Assembly: GCA_050944435.1 (NCBI GenBank)
Contig: JBMNRB010000007.1
Coordinates: 79,279 to 143,278, forward strand
From: Ruminococcus_G sp050944435
Lineage (GTDB): Bacteria; Bacillota; Clostridia; Lachnospirales; Lachnospiraceae
Length of the DNA stretch: 64,000 nucleotides
Reading direction: 5' to 3'
Under the pieces are notes generated by a model. The model was not told the origin of the DNA and made no database searches. It saw only the letters and a program-made list of their open reading frames with translations. The stretch's first letter is position 1. Each line of letters begins with the position of its first letter. Positions 8,607 through 17,601 of the stretch are shown here, piece after piece. The translations under genes and the position numbers were made by a program.

Positions 8607-9659
8607 CTAAGAAAGAGGAACGTAAGTTTCCATTTCATTTTCTTCAAATGTGCTCATCCCGTTATACACGGCAATGGCTATATCCAGTATAGGATAGAGG
8701 GTAACCGCTCCCGTTCCCTCTCCCAGACGCATGTCGCAGGTAAGGAATCCTTCCAGCCCCAATGCCTCCAATACCATGGCAGAAGCCGGTTCCTTAGACA
8801 AATGGGAAGCCATCATAAAATTCTTCGCCTCCGGTTTTATCCCCACGGCACACAGTGCAGCCACACTGGAAATGAATCCGTCGATGACCACCGGTATCCG
8901 AAGAGCGGCGCCTCCAAGGAACACCCCTACCAGTCCGGCGATGTCAAGCCCGCCTACTTTAGAAAGAACATCAATGGGATCTTCCCTGCAGGGTTTGTGC
9001 AGTTTGATGGCCTTTTTAATGGTTGCAATTTTTTTATCCAGTCCTGCACTGGAAAGCCCGGCTCCGCGGCCCGTCACCTTTTCCACTTCCGCGTCCAAAA
9101 GAACGGCCGTGATAGCGCTGCTGGTGGTGGTATTGCCTATTCCCATCTCACCGGTGGCAATTATTTCGTATCCCTTTGCCTTCAGCTCTTCCACCATATG
9201 AATGCCTACCTCTATGGCCTGAATCGTCTCCTCCCGGGTCATGGCCGGTTCCCTGACCATATTTCTGGTTCCGTACATCACCTTGCGCTGAATCAGACTG
9301 GAGTCGGCAGCAATGCCGATATCCACCGGAAAAATATCCGCCCCAACCTGCCGGCACATGATGGTAGCCGTCGCCTTTTCCTTGAGAAAATTTTCTGAGA
9401 TGATCAGCGTAACGTCCTGGCCGCTCTGACTGATTCCTTCTTCCACCACGCCGTTATCCGCGCACATGGTGACAAGGGCTTTTTTCTTCAGCTCCACTTT
9501 CGCAGATTTTCTAATGCCTGCCATCTGCACCACTGCATCCTGAAGCTTTCCCAGACTGTGAAGAGGAATAGCAATGCTGTACCATCTTTCCTCTGCTTTT
9601 TTCATGGCTTCCTGATCCAACGTCCCTATGGCACGCAGCGTTTCTTCTAAATTCATCAT
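8607..9659 (-). CDS. cobT: Nicotinate-nucleotide--dimethylbenzimidazole phosphoribosyltransferase CobT
   Basis: Makes alpha-ribazole phosphate from nicotinate mononucleotide and a lower-ligand base. The 350-residue protein shows the family motifs CADNGVVEEGISQS, GEMGIGNTTTSSA, TGRGAGLS and RLGEGTGA, the last with the catalytic glutamate. The start is set at the ATG that overlaps the cbiA stop as ATGA, with AAGGAAG five bases upstream; another ATG follows immediately. No bluB or bza genes for dimethylbenzimidazole synthesis are present, so the base either comes from elsewhere or is another benzimidazole or purine. Confidence 0.97.
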   Translation of the reverse strand: MMNLEETLRAIGTLDQEAMKKAEERWYSIAIPLHSLGKLQDAVVQMAGIRKSAKVELKKKALVTMCADNGVVEEGISQSGQDVTLIISENFLKEKATATIMCRQVGADIFPVDIGIAADSSLIQRKVMYGTRNMVREPAMTREETIQAIEVGIHMVEELKAKGYEIIATGEMGIGNTTTSSAITAVLLDAEVEKVTGRGAGLSSAGLDKKIATIKKAIKLHKPCREDPIDVLSKVGGLDIAGLVGVFLGGAALRIPVVIDGFISSVAALCAVGIKPEAKNFMMASHLSKEPASAMVLEALGLEGFLTCDMRLGEGTGAVTLYPILDIAIAVYNGMSTFEENEMETYVPLS

Positions 9660-11011
9660 CTGTTCTTCCTTTCCCTGCATTTTTTCAGAAATGCCCGGGG
9701 CAATTTTCTGTTTCCGTAATAATACAAATGAGGATATCCCGCAAATAGCGTCTCTCCACTGTGAATACAGCGCCAGCTTCTCTCTGACAAGGGTTTTCTG
9801 GCAAGGAAATCATCGCCGCAGTTTTCCGAATCGTAATAATGGAATTCATGGGAGGGCATTTCTCCCACTTCCTGACCAAAGGCCTTTCCCTCTGAAAGAG
9901 TGATATACCCGAACCGGGTCAGCCGGTTCTTTTTATGTACTCTGCCCGGTACCACTCCTGCCAGATCATAATAAACTCCGTCCTGTCCCTGCATCTGTTC
10001 ATGAAGATACATAAAGCCGCCGCATTCCGCTATGCAGGGAAGTCCCTCTTCCAGCTGCTTCTTTATGCTTTCTCTCATAGAGCGGTTGCTGCTTAACTCT
10101 TTTGCGTACAGCTCCGGGTATCCCCCATGAAGCAAAAGTCCGTCCAGGTTTTCCGGCAGTTTCGAGTCGTGAACAGGAGAAAAAGGAATAAGACGGGCTC
10201 CCATTTCCCGTAAAAGCTCCAGGTTATCCTCATAAAAAAAGCAGAAAGCCTCATCTCTGGCAAGCCCGATCCGCAGCTCCTCCCCGGCTTTTTCTTCCGG
10301 TTCCAGCTCATCTTCCAGAGGTGGCGCCGTATCTGCCATACGTAAAATCTCATCCACTTCCAGACTGTTTTCCATAATTTCCGCCAGCCGATTCAGATTT
10401 TCTTTTAAGTCCCGGATTTCATCCGGCATAACCAGTCCCAGATGTCTGCTCTCCAGACGGCAGTCCTCTACCACCGGCACATATCCCATTACTTTCACCG
10501 GAAGCGCCTCTTCCACCATTGCTTTCATCCTGGGGTACATCATGGGAGAAAGCTGATTCAAAATCACGCCTCTGATACGGCTGTTTTTCTTATATTCCAG
10601 AAATCCTTTGATAAAAGGAAGAAGGGACACGCTCATCCCTTTGCAGTTTACCAGTAAAATCACCGGGGTATCTGTTACTTGGGCCACATCCCAGGCGCTG
10701 GCCTCTGATGAAAGTCCCGCCAGGCCGTCGTAATATCCCATAACGCCTTCCACCACGGCCAGATCACAGCCTGCGCCGTTTCTTTTCATCAAGCCCCGCA
10801 GCGTCCGATGATCGGTAAAAAAAGAATCCAGATTGCGGCTTTTCATACCAATCACCTTGCTGTGAAACATGGGGTCGATATAATCCGGTCCGCACTTAAA
10901 AGACACAACTTTTTTACCGCGGTTTTTCAACAGCTGAAGAATCCCGCAGGTCACAAGAGTTTTTCCGCTGCCGCTTGAGGGCGCGGCGATCAGCACTCTG
11001 GGAAGTTTCAT
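9656..11011 (-). CDS. cbiA: Cobyrinate a,c-diamide synthase CbiA
   Basis: ATP- and glutamine-dependent amidation of the a and c side chains of cobyrinic acid. The 451 residues have an N-terminal P-loop APSSGSGKTLVTCGIL, a nucleotide-binding core with CGPDYIDPMFH and VVEGVMGYYDG, and a C-terminal glutaminase domain with the nucleophile cysteine in CIAECGGFMYL and the histidine pair in SHEFHYYD. Length and order are typical. It sits three bases after the cbiJET fusion and overlaps cobT by four bases. Confidence 0.97.
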   Translation of the reverse strand: MKLPRVLIAAPSSGSGKTLVTCGILQLLKNRGKKVVSFKCGPDYIDPMFHSKVIGMKSRNLDSFFTDHRTLRGLMKRNGAGCDLAVVEGVMGYYDGLAGLSSEASAWDVAQVTDTPVILLVNCKGMSVSLLPFIKGFLEYKKNSRIRGVILNQLSPMMYPRMKAMVEEALPVKVMGYVPVVEDCRLESRHLGLVMPDEIRDLKENLNRLAEIMENSLEVDEILRMADTAPPLEDELEPEEKAGEELRIGLARDEAFCFFYEDNLELLREMGARLIPFSPVHDSKLPENLDGLLLHGGYPELYAKELSSNRSMRESIKKQLEEGLPCIAECGGFMYLHEQMQGQDGVYYDLAGVVPGRVHKKNRLTRFGYITLSEGKAFGQEVGEMPSHEFHYYDSENCGDDFLARKPLSERSWRCIHSGETLFAGYPHLYYYGNRKLPRAFLKKCRERKNR

Positions 11012-11014
11012 GTT

Positions 11015-12982
11015 TTATTTTCCTCCTTCACAGGATATGATATATACTGGATTCATTCCCATCATCATATGGTAACGGCCCACTTCCTTCGATTTTCCGG
11101 CGCTGACGGAAACGATGTCCACATCTGCCACCGGAAGTTCCCTTAAGGCTTCCAACGCTTCCGCCACTGTCTCCAAGGTAATGCAGTTGATTACCATCCG
11201 GATTCCGGGATTTTTTTCCAGCAGCAGTTCCATAATCTCTTTCAGATTTCCGGAAGAACCTCCGATAAAGGCATGGGTGGGAACCGGCAGATTCCGGCAG
11301 GCTTCCGGCGCCAGCCCTTCTACCACCTCAAGATGGGGAAGCTGGAATTTTTTTCTGTTTTTCCGGAGTAATTCCACAGCCTCCGGTTTCTTTTCCACCG
11401 CAAATACCCGGCCCTGGGAAGCCATCCGCGCCGCCTCCACGGATACGGATCCTGTGCCCGCGCCGACGTCATAGATCACAGAATCTTTTTTCAGCCGCAG
11501 CTTGGAAAGAGAAATCTCCCGTATCTCTTCTTTCGTCATCGGCACTTTGTCCCGGAGAAATTCCCCGTCGGGAATTCCATGGGTTACCGTCCTGCCCTCT
11601 GCCCTTTCATTAATCAGCAGCACCACGCTTAAAGGATCGGTCTTTATCTGTCTCAGACTTTCCGCCGTTCCTTCCCGGATGCTTTCGTTTTCATAAGACA
11701 GCCGTTCACCCACGTACACCTTTACCTCTCCCAGCCCAAATTCGCAGAGCTGACTGCAAAGCTGTCCGATGCCGGATTCATCTCCCACTATGGCAAATAC
11801 CTTTTTATTTTCTCTCACCATACTGACCATGTTGACCGACCGGCCATGAAGACTGCAGGGAACCACATCCTCCCAGGGCATCTTTATCTTTGCCAAAAAG
11901 TAAATCATAGAGGAAATTCCAGGCACCAATGTGGTCTGCTTTGGCAAAATCTCCAGCAGCTTTTTGGCTCCGCTGTAAAATCCCACATCTCCGGACAGTA
12001 CCACGGCAATGTTTTCCATTTCCCGGTGATCCTTTATGTAATCCGCAATTTCCTGAGGTTTATAGGCATGAAATACTTTCTGTCCCGAATGGGCAGTCTG
12101 TTCCGTCATCCGTCTGGCGCCGATGATAAGGTCGGCATTCTCACAGACAGTTCTGGCCTCGCCTGTCATCCCATCTGCCGTTCCCATTCCGATTCCCACC
12201 AGGGTGATCTTCTGTTTCACCTGTATCTGAAAAGTTTCGATCAGCTTCCTTTTACACTCTTCCAGGGACACTCCTTCTTCCTTCACCGGACGTCCGATCA
12301 ATACCAGTCTGGCCCCCGCCTTTTTTGCCGCTTCGTACTTTTCCATGAAACCGCCGGTGCTGCCGGACTCCTTGGTTACCAGATAACGGCAGTCGAACTG
12401 TTTCAGCATCGCCGTATTCATCTCCGACGAAAAGGGGCCCTGCATACAGATCAGATGTTTTCCCTGAAAGCCCAGGGCGGCACAGGAAGAAACCACTTCC
12501 GGCAGAGACAGAACCCTTGCATACACCCGCTGCTGATAATCCGAAAGTTTTGTGTATTCCTGCATCTCCTTGCTCCCTGTGGTAGCCAGGATATTGCCGC
12601 TGGTATGTTCCAGCCATTCCACCGCCTCCGAAACAGAATCCACACAGACCACGTCTGAATCTTCCACCGTATACCCTTCTCTCAGCAGACGGAGATAAGT
12701 TTTTTTCGCTGTCCCGCAGGCCGCTTTTATATTTTTCGTCACTTCTGCTGCATAGGGATGGGTAGCGTCAATTACCAGACGGGGGTTCTCCCTTTCCATC
12801 AAATCCGCCATCTGTTTCTCATCCAGCCGCTCATGGGAGACGGTCAGACTCCCTCCTTCCGGCAGAAGACTTTCCCCATATTCCGTGGCCACACAGACAT
12901 GGGCGGATATCTGGTATTCATTTAAAAACTCTGCCGTTCTGCGGCCTTCCAAAGTTCCGGCAAATATTAAAACTTCAGACAT
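11015..12982 (-). CDS. cbiJET: Fused precorrin-6A reductase / C5,15-methyltransferase / decarboxylase (CbiJ-CbiE-CbiT)
   Basis: A single 655-residue protein covering three pathway steps. Residues 1-250 match cobalt-precorrin-6A reductase CbiJ/CobK (FAGTLEGRRTAEFL, IDATHPYAAEVTKN, TKESGSTGGF). Residues 258-460 match CbiE, a tetrapyrrole methyltransferase (LVGIGMGTADGMT, VVLSGDVGFYSGAKKLL, VPGISSMIYFLAK). Residues 468-655 match CbiT, which decarboxylates and methylates, with the SAM loop DVGAGTGSVSVE at 505-516 and FIGGSSGNLKEI later. The frame is uninterrupted. CbiE-CbiT fusions (CobL) are well known; adding CbiJ at the N-terminus is less common and would channel precorrin-6A through reduction, methylation and decarboxylation. 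Its start overlaps the cbiH end by eight bases. Confidence 0.94.
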   Translation of the reverse strand: MSEVLIFAGTLEGRRTAEFLNEYQISAHVCVATEYGESLLPEGGSLTVSHERLDEKQMADLMERENPRLVIDATHPYAAEVTKNIKAACGTAKKTYLRLLREGYTVEDSDVVCVDSVSEAVEWLEHTSGNILATTGSKEMQEYTKLSDYQQRVYARVLSLPEVVSSCAALGFQGKHLICMQGPFSSEMNTAMLKQFDCRYLVTKESGSTGGFMEKYEAAKKAGARLVLIGRPVKEEGVSLEECKRKLIETFQIQVKQKITLVGIGMGTADGMTGEARTVCENADLIIGARRMTEQTAHSGQKVFHAYKPQEIADYIKDHREMENIAVVLSGDVGFYSGAKKLLEILPKQTTLVPGISSMIYFLAKIKMPWEDVVPCSLHGRSVNMVSMVRENKKVFAIVGDESGIGQLCSQLCEFGLGEVKVYVGERLSYENESIREGTAESLRQIKTDPLSVVLLINERAEGRTVTHGIPDGEFLRDKVPMTKEEIREISLSKLRLKKDSVIYDVGAGTGSVSVEAARMASQGRVFAVEKKPEAVELLRKNRKKFQLPHLEVVEGLAPEACRNLPVPTHAFIGGSSGNLKEIMELLLEKNPGIRMVINCITLETVAEALEALRELPVADVDIVSVSAGKSKEVGRYHMMMGMNPVYIISCEGGK

Positions 12983-13706
12983 TCTTATACCCTCTCGGAG
13001 TCACCATCTTTCCGCCTATTTCTTTTGTCTGGGAATTTCCCACGAATACCGTGGTAAACATGTCCACACTGGTATCCCGCAGTTCTTTCAGAGTCATCAC
13101 CTTCATGGCCTCTCCTTCCCGTCCAATATTTCCCACAATTCCGCATACCGTTTCTTCCTTTTTATACCGCATCATTAGGTCGCAGGCTTTCTTAAGATAA
13201 TCGTGGCGCTTCTTGCTGGAGGGATTGTAGAGACAGATAACGAAATCTGCTTCCGACGCATGAAGCAGACGGGACTCAATTTTCTCCCAGGGTGTTAAAA
13301 GATCACTCAGACTGATCAGACAGAAGTCATGAATCAAGGGCGCGCCCAGTACTGCGCCTCCTCCCGTAGCCGCCGTCACGCCGGGAATGATTTCCAGCTC
13401 CACCTGGGGATAATCCACACCAACCTCATACATAAGGCCTGACATCCCGTATACTCCGGCGTCGCCGCTGCAGATCATGGAAACAGTTTTTCCTTTCATC
13501 GCTTCCTGAAAAGCCATAACACAGCGATCCACCTCTTTTTTCATTGGCGTCGTCATAAATTCTTTATCCGGAAAATGATTCTTCACCAGATCCACATATA
13601 CCGTATAACCAATAATCGTATCGCTGGCTTTCAAGGCATTGATTGCCTTAACTGTCATCTGTTCATATTCTCCCGGTCCAATTCCCACAACGTATAATTT
13701 ATTCAA
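12975..13706 (-). CDS. cbiH: Cobalt-precorrin-3B C17-methyltransferase CbiH
   Basis: SAM-dependent C17 methylation and ring contraction. Family motifs are VVGIGPGEYEQMT at the start, MICSGDAGVYGM, IIPGVTAATGGGAVLGAPL and VICLYNPSSKKR. No ATG lies at the expected place. A TTG at 13706, just before NKLYVVGIGPG and overlapping the cbiG stop region, gives 243 residues, the normal size. A GTG at 13715 with AGGAAG upstream is a fair alternative, and the frame is open to an ATG at 13739. The start is therefore uncertain by a few residues. The gene is translationally coupled to cbiG. Confidence 0.95.
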   Translation of the reverse strand: MNKLYVVGIGPGEYEQMTVKAINALKASDTIIGYTVYVDLVKNHFPDKEFMTTPMKKEVDRCVMAFQEAMKGKTVSMICSGDAGVYGMSGLMYEVGVDYPQVELEIIPGVTAATGGGAVLGAPLIHDFCLISLSDLLTPWEKIESRLLHASEADFVICLYNPSSKKRHDYLKKACDLMMRYKKEETVCGIVGNIGREGEAMKVMTLKELRDTSVDMFTTVFVGNSQTKEIGGKMVTPRGYKNV

Positions 13707-14742
13707 ATTCCACACTCCATTCTTCCTGGGCAAAAGCAACAGTCACACCGTTTTTGCCCGTCTTTTTCTGTATCACAGTGCCTCCCCGGCTTCCTTTTAC
13801 CGCACTTCTCTCGCACACGTTATCCACGCCTGTGACAGACTGTACGAACTCCGAAGGAGAAAAATCTCCCTCCACCTTCAGAAGTTCCTCCGCACTGTAA
13901 GTAATCAGGGAAATTCCCATCTCCTGACAGAATTCCTTTAATCCTGGTTCTTCCTTCTTCAGCTCTATGCTGGCTGCCTGGGCCACCGCCTCATGAAAAA
14001 TTCCATTGACCTGGCAGACCTCTTCAAATAATTCTTCAATCTGCTCCTGGGAAACTCCCTTCCTGCATCCGATTCCCGCCGTTATGCTGCGGGGAATCAG
14101 CCACAGCGTCTGTTCAAAGGGCTGCCGGTGATAATGAATACCCACATAAATCCCGATTTCATGATCTTCCTCATTCAGATCCAATCCGGCAGGTACCTCC
14201 CCTTTTATGGGGAGTTCACTGATAAATCCCACCTTTTCGCCATGAAGAAGCCTGGCTGAAACCTCCTTTGCCAATGTCATATTGGAAATATACAGGCGGT
14301 TTTTTTTCGCAAATACATCCACCGCAAACTGTCCGTTCACATCGGTGGCCGTCGTAATAACGGGAATGGCTCCCAGCTTTCGGCCGATTATCTCCGTCAG
14401 CTCATTTGCGCCTCCCAGATGACCGGACAACAGAGAAATGCAGAATTTTCCCTGTTCGTCCAGAACCACCACCGCCGGATCATAGGTTTTGTTATCCACG
14501 TATGGTGCGATTGCCCGAACTGCTATTCCCGCAGCTCCGATAAAAATCACAGCGTCCTTCGTCTCAAACATTTTTTTCGCCCAAAGTTTCAGAGAGTCTT
14601 TTACCGGCTCTCCTTCTGTCTCCCGCAGATAACGGCTTTTGGTGTACACCGTAGTCTCATGTCCTGCCTTTTTCATAAAACTGTCTATCTTTTCAGCAAG
14701 AATGAAGCCGTTCATCGTAAAGCAAATTATCCCTATATCCAT
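13699..14742 (-). CDS. cbiG: Cobalt-precorrin-5A hydrolase CbiG
   Basis: Opens the delta-lactone of cobalt-precorrin-5A and releases acetaldehyde. The 347-residue protein has the N-terminal block VIFIGAAGIAVRAIAPYV and LLSGHLGGANELTEII, and the C-terminal domain beginning ITAGIGCRKGVSQEQI that is shared with CobE. It ends inside the start region of cbiH and lies 11 bases after cbiF. It matches a full-length two-domain CbiG. Confidence 0.96.
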   Translation of the reverse strand: MDIGIICFTMNGFILAEKIDSFMKKAGHETTVYTKSRYLRETEGEPVKDSLKLWAKKMFETKDAVIFIGAAGIAVRAIAPYVDNKTYDPAVVVLDEQGKFCISLLSGHLGGANELTEIIGRKLGAIPVITTATDVNGQFAVDVFAKKNRLYISNMTLAKEVSARLLHGEKVGFISELPIKGEVPAGLDLNEEDHEIGIYVGIHYHRQPFEQTLWLIPRSITAGIGCRKGVSQEQIEELFEEVCQVNGIFHEAVAQAASIELKKEEPGLKEFCQEMGISLITYSAEELLKVEGDFSPSEFVQSVTGVDNVCERSAVKGSRGGTVIQKKTGKNGVTVAFAQEEWSVEFE

Positions 14743-14753
14743 GTTTCCTCCGC

Positions 14754-15512
14754 CTATTTGCTGGCTTTTCTGAACTCAGTGGTAAACGCCGGATTATAAA
14801 GTTCCGACCGGTTATAATGACTGTGAGTCACCACATCTCCGATAATCATCAGCGCCGTCTTGGTAATATTTTCTTTCTTTGCCGTCTCCGCCAGCGTACC
14901 AACGGTGCACACCGCCGTCTTCTGATCCTCCCAGGTTGCTTTGTATACGATGGCCGCCGGCGTATCTGCATGATATCCGCCTTCAATCAGTCTTCTGCTC
15001 AGCTCCTCCAGCATGCCGGTACTTAAAAACACAACCATGGTAGCCTGGTGCGCCGCAAAAGATTCAATGCTCTCTTTCTCAGGGACGGGAGTTCGTCCGG
15101 CCATTCTGGTGATAATCACGCTCTGAGAAACATCGGGAAGGGTATATTCCAGATCCAGGGCCGACGCCGCTCCGCAGAAAGAGCTGACCCCGGGACAGGA
15201 ATCATAGGAAATCTTCTTCTCATCCAGCACATCCATCTGCTCCCGGATTGCCCCGTAAAGGCACGGATCTCCGGTATGGAGACGGACGGTGGTCAGCCCT
15301 TTCTCTTCTGCCTCAAACATAACATCCAGCACTTCTTCCAGCGTCATCTTGGCGCTGTTATAGATCCTGCATCCCTCTTTTGCATATTCCAGAAGCTGAG
15401 GATTCACCAGTGATCCCGCATAGATAATCACATCTGCCTCTTCCAGATATTTTTTCCCTCTGATCGTAATCAAATCCGGGGCACCTGAGCCCGCTCCAAC
15501 AAAATGTATCAT
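14754..15512 (-). CDS. cbiF: Cobalt-precorrin-4 C11-methyltransferase CbiF
   Basis: SAM-dependent methylation at C11. The 252-residue protein opens with FVGAGSGAPDLITIRG. It carries LHTGDPCLYGAIREQM (the GDP motif), CPGVSSFCGAASAL and VVFLSTGMLEEL, all usual for this methyltransferase. The start ATG overlaps the cbiL stop as ATGA. Confidence 0.97.
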   Translation of the reverse strand: MIHFVGAGSGAPDLITIRGKKYLEEADVIIYAGSLVNPQLLEYAKEGCRIYNSAKMTLEEVLDVMFEAEEKGLTTVRLHTGDPCLYGAIREQMDVLDEKKISYDSCPGVSSFCGAASALDLEYTLPDVSQSVIITRMAGRTPVPEKESIESFAAHQATMVVFLSTGMLEELSRRLIEGGYHADTPAAIVYKATWEDQKTAVCTVGTLAETAKKENITKTALMIIGDVVTHSHYNRSELYNPAFTTEFRKASK

Positions 15513-16201
15513 ATGTTCTCTTTCTCCTTTACAATGATCAACGAATAGTATCCTGCATCCTCCGGTATCTCTTCAGCGCCGCGGAAAATTTTTTCATTTT
15601 CCATACCGCAGTTTTCAATCATCACCACATCCGCATCCATGGCTTTCAGCTTTTCTTTTACCTCTTTCATTTTCTTTCCCGCTTTCATCAGCACCTTGGT
15701 GCCCGGAAGGGTCAGCGCCTCTTCAATCTGATAGGATGCCGGAATCACATGAAGGGGCTCTGCTTTTTCCACCAGTCCCATGTTCATCCTGGCAGCCACT
15801 GCGCAGAATGAAGTGATTCCGCTGATAATCTCCACCTCATATCCCATCTTCTGTACCTTTTTATGTACATACAGATAGGTGGAATACACCGTAGTATCGC
15901 CCAGCGTCAGAAACGCCACCTGTTTATCCTGAGCCAGATAAGAAGCAATCTTTTCCGCTCCTTCACTGTGGCTTTCTTCCAGCAAAACCGGATCCTTCGT
16001 CATGGGCATGTGAATGGGAAGCAATTCCTTCTTGGAAAGCTCAGGATAGGCCTGCACCACAATTTTATATGCCACCGTCTCCTGGGGAATCTTTCCCGGT
16101 ACTGCAATCACATCACTTTCCTGGATAATTCTTAACGCCTTCAGGGTCAGCAGTTCGGGATCTCCCGGACCTACTCCCACTCCATATAATTTACCTGCCA
16201 T
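15509..16201 (-). CDS. cbiL: Cobalt-precorrin-2 C20-methyltransferase CbiL
   Basis: SAM-dependent C20 methylation of cobalt-precorrin-2. Motifs are GVGVGPGDPELLTLKAL, FLTLGDTTVYSTY and IISGITSFCAVAARM. Two adjacent ATG codons (16204 and 16201) follow AAAGGAG. The second has the better spacing and gives 230 residues. The start lies inside the end of cbiD, an overlap of about ten bases. The enzyme acts directly after CbiK. Confidence 0.97.
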   Translation of the reverse strand: MAGKLYGVGVGPGDPELLTLKALRIIQESDVIAVPGKIPQETVAYKIVVQAYPELSKKELLPIHMPMTKDPVLLEESHSEGAEKIASYLAQDKQVAFLTLGDTTVYSTYLYVHKKVQKMGYEVEIISGITSFCAVAARMNMGLVEKAEPLHVIPASYQIEEALTLPGTKVLMKAGKKMKEVKEKLKAMDADVVMIENCGMENEKIFRGAEEIPEDAGYYSLIIVKEKENI

Positions 16202-17363
16202 CATTTTCTCCTTTTTGTTTATTTATTTTTTCAACCATTTCTTTTACATTGCCGGATCTGGCCAATTCTCCGTGAACGCTGGAGAAAAGGATCACCCCCA
16301 TCTCCAGATTCGTTGGAACCTGATGAGCCAGATAATATGTCACCCTTTCAAGTACGATCTGCATAGCCGGCTCCAGCATATGACGGCGGATCAGGATGTC
16401 GATTCCTTCTTCCGTCGTGATCGTATTCAGAAGTTCCCGGATACATTCCAGATCGGCTCCAGCCCTTGCGGCCGCAGCAGCAAGGAGTTCTGCTCTGCAG
16501 TCTCCATGGTGGGAATGGGTATTCATAATCCCGCCGGAAACTTTGATAAATTTCCCAATATGGGCGATGAAAAGAATTCCTTTAATTCCAAGATTATCTG
16601 CCATCTGCAGCGTTTCCCCCACGTAATTGCTGCATTTCATGCTGTAAGTCATATCCAGCTTCAGCTCTTCCCTTGAAAAAGCTTCTCCGTAGTTGCCAGG
16701 TGTCATCACCAAATATCTGCCGCCGTTTTCCGCCAGCATCTTCATCTCAACGCGGATACTTTCCAGCAGCGCCGATTCACTCATGGGAATCACAATTCCG
16801 CTGGTTCCCAAAATGGAAATCCCCCCCTTAATCCCCAATCTGGGATTAAAGGTTCTCCTGCCGATTTCTTCTCCCTCTGGAACGGAAATACGCACATTTA
16901 CTCCCTGACAATATCCACATTCCCTGCAGACCGCTTCCACTTCACGGCGGATCATCTCCTGGGGCACCTTGTTGATCGCCGCTTCACCCACCGGCTGCTG
17001 CAGCCCTGGGCGGGTTATCCGGCCTACGCCTTCCCCCCCCTCAATGACTATCCCCGAAGGACCTTCCTTTTTTACCGCCGCATAAATCAAAATTCCATTG
17101 GTTGCGTCAGGATCATCTCCCCCGTCCTTTCTGACGGCGCAGGAGACTTCCTCCCCCCTGCGGCATATATCTTCTATTCCAAGATGAAGAAGAATTCCCT
17201 TTGGCGTCATCAGCGCCATCTCTTCCACCTCTTCCCCTTTCAAAAGCATATACGCCGCCGCTTTGGCTGCCGCCGCCGCGCAGGAGCCTGTCGTATATCC
17301 ATACCGCAGTTTTTTCTTATCTTTGATAATAAAATAGTCTTCCAGTCCTGTTTTTGGGACCAT
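16191..17363 (-). CDS. cbiD: Cobalt-precorrin-5B C1-methyltransferase CbiD
   Basis: Methylates C1 in the anaerobic pathway. The 390-residue protein has the CbiD hallmark LRYGYTTGSCAAAAAKAA near the N-terminus, then RKDGGDDPDATNG, GRRTFNPRLGIKGGISILGTSG and HSHHGDCRAELLA. AGGAGG lies five bases before the ATG. It is the first gene of the long minus-strand operon, directly behind the leader with the second cobalamin riboswitch and terminator. Confidence 0.97.
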   Translation of the reverse strand: MVPKTGLEDYFIIKDKKKLRYGYTTGSCAAAAAKAAAYMLLKGEEVEEMALMTPKGILLHLGIEDICRRGEEVSCAVRKDGGDDPDATNGILIYAAVKKEGPSGIVIEGGEGVGRITRPGLQQPVGEAAINKVPQEMIRREVEAVCRECGYCQGVNVRISVPEGEEIGRRTFNPRLGIKGGISILGTSGIVIPMSESALLESIRVEMKMLAENGGRYLVMTPGNYGEAFSREELKLDMTYSMKCSNYVGETLQMADNLGIKGILFIAHIGKFIKVSGGIMNTHSHHGDCRAELLAAAAARAGADLECIRELLNTITTEEGIDILIRRHMLEPAMQIVLERVTYYLAHQVPTNLEMGVILFSSVHGELARSGNVKEMVEKINKQKGENDGR

Positions 17364-17380
17364 CTTTTCCTCCTGTCAGC

Positions 17381-17417
17381 AAAAATTAAACCGTTGTCCA
17401 CTGAAAGACAACGGTTT
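17381..17417 (-). terminator. Terminator in the leader of the cbi/cob operon
   Basis: On the minus strand AAACCGTTGTC and GACAACGGTTT form an 11-base-pair stem (17388-17398 with 17407-17417), followed by AATTTTT at 17387-17381. It lies between the cobalamin aptamer and the cbiD ribosome binding site, the usual place of a riboswitch-controlled terminator. Confidence 0.8.
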
Positions 17418-17458
17418 GTTGTTTTTATCATATATCTTCGGTGGCCGCAAACATATAT

Positions 17459-17542
17459 GTTCGGACACGGGATGGGTATCTGGCTTTTACAGTAACGGAC
17501 TTGCGCAGGATTTTCAACTGCTTCCCCATTAACCGTGAACTC
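17459..17542 (-). promoter_or_regulatory. Compact cobalamin riboswitch of the cbi/cob operon
   Basis: Read on the minus strand, the region has GGGGAAGCAGTTGAAAATCC, then TGCGCAAGTCCGTTACTGT (B12-box-like), then AGCCAGATACCC. These match the conserved core order of cobalamin aptamers but are shorter than the one before cbiK. Downstream, CATATAT (near 17451-17459) can pair with ATATATG (17429-17435), which may be part of the switch with the terminator at 17381-17417. The outer limits are estimates. Confidence 0.82.
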
Positions 17543-17559
17543 TAAATTTTCCATACAAC

Positions 17560-17588
17560 ATTATAGTTGTTTTTGCGAAAACTGTCAA
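17560..17588 (-). promoter_or_regulatory. Consensus sigma-A promoter of the cbi/cob operon
   Basis: TTGACA (minus strand 17588-17583) and TATAAT (17565-17560) are both perfect and spaced by 17 bases. Transcription would begin near 17553, just before the riboswitch. It should be strong unless checked by the leader. Confidence 0.92.
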
Positions 17589-17601
17589 TAAGACCTCTCC
17601 A

